DNA of 6,456 nucleotides from Aquificaceae bacterium (GTDB lineage Bacteria; Aquificota; Aquificia; Aquificales; Aquificaceae), in contig WFOY01000108.1 in assembly GCA_015487835.1 (NCBI GenBank), positions 1-6,456 on the forward strand, given 5' to 3'. The position numbers and the translations under genes were made by a program. A model generated the notes under the pieces. That model ran no database searches. It saw only the letters and a program-made list of their open reading frames with translations, and was not told the DNA's origin. Positions 6,216-6,456 of the stretch are shown piece after piece (within the stretch, counting starts at the first letter, position 1; each line of letters starts with the position of its first letter).

Positions 6216-6456
6216 AGACCGATCACATCAAGCATGGAGTACATCCCAGGTTCCCTGCCCTTTACCCACTTGGCGGCCTCCACCGCACCCTTTGCGAAGG
6301 TATCCCTCGAGGTAGCCCTGTGGGTGATCTCTATCCTCTCACCAAAACCCAGGAAGTGAACCGTGTGGTCCCCCACCACGTCACCGCCCCTCAGGGCCAT
6401 GACGCCTATGTCTCCCTCCTCCCTTATAGAGATCCCTTCCCTTCCGTGGACGACCC
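6212..6456 (-). CDS. dapB: 4-hydroxy-tetrahydrodipicolinate reductase, C-terminal part (runs off window end)
   Basis: These are the last 80 codons of DapB, which reduces 4-hydroxy-tetrahydrodipicolinate with NAD(P)H in the diaminopimelate/lysine pathway that feeds peptidoglycan. The visible part has [17 protein letters not shown] followed by [20 protein letters not shown] and the closing [10 protein letters not shown]. It matches the C-terminal half of E. coli DapB (IGFATVRAGDIVGEHT, then [20 protein letters not shown]) nearly residue for residue. The N-terminal dinucleotide-binding fold and catalytic His-His motif lie beyond the window. The frame stays open to the last base. The stop at 6214-6212 overlaps the mutS2 ATG, so the two genes form an operon although their functions are unrelated. 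Confidence 0.93.
   Translation of the reverse strand, partial: VVHGREGISIREEGDIGVMALRGGDVVGDHTVHFLGFGERIEITHRATSRDTFAKGAVEAAKWVKGREPGMYSMLDVIGL

Noticed and set aside
1..6456. Search for CRISPR arrays, insertion sequences, toxin-antitoxin or defence genes
   Set aside because: No spaced direct repeats, terminal inverted repeats, transposase-like frames or defence-type domains were seen. Genes tile the whole window, with spacers of at most 42 bp.

Overview
The window is a gene-dense stretch of bacterial chromosome with almost no intergenic DNA. By eye it is moderately GC-rich. Arg is mostly AGG, Ile is often ATA, the proteins are rich in Lys, Arg and Glu, and the coding strands are purine-loaded, so minus-strand genes show as pyrimidine runs on the + strand. 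With the very short spacers, this suggests a thermophilic bacterium, possibly of the Aquificota. That placement is inference from composition and gene content; no marker in the window settles it.

Layout, left to right: (1) the 5' end of rnhB (RNase HII) on the minus strand, cut by the window edge, overlapping rplS (ribosomal protein L19 with a long charged tail) by 4 bp. (2) A 42-bp divergent spacer with a perfectly palindromic -10-like element, then on the + strand a tRNA-Gly(CCC) with encoded CCA and, 18 bp later, a cyclopropane-fatty-acyl-phospholipid synthase family gene. (3) A minus-strand pair: a glyoxalase II-like metallo-beta-lactamase-fold hydrolase overlapping by 4 bp a MlaF/Ttg2A-type ABC ATPase, which converges on and overlaps the fatty-acid gene by 27 bp. 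(4) A 33-bp divergent spacer with no Shine-Dalgarno on either side, leading on the + strand to a small stand-alone protein that I read as a degenerate EAL (c-di-GMP phosphodiesterase-fold) domain. (5) A minus-strand pair, the 3' end of dapB overlapping mutS2 by 4 bp; mutS2 converges on the EAL-like gene with a 17-bp overlap.

The genes are mostly housekeeping: translation (L19, tRNA-Gly), nucleic-acid maintenance (RNase HII, MutS2), lysine and peptidoglycan precursor synthesis (DapB), and membrane lipids (cyclopropane synthase, MlaF-like ATPase). No mobile element, CRISPR array, toxin-antitoxin pair or defence island is visible, and I do not see a new multi-gene system. The observations most worth following are the EAL-like protein that keeps most ligand positions but has Lys at a catalytic Glu position, the altered Smr motif in MutS2, the tRNA-mRNA arrangement upstream of the cyclopropane synthase, and the two compact divergent promoters.
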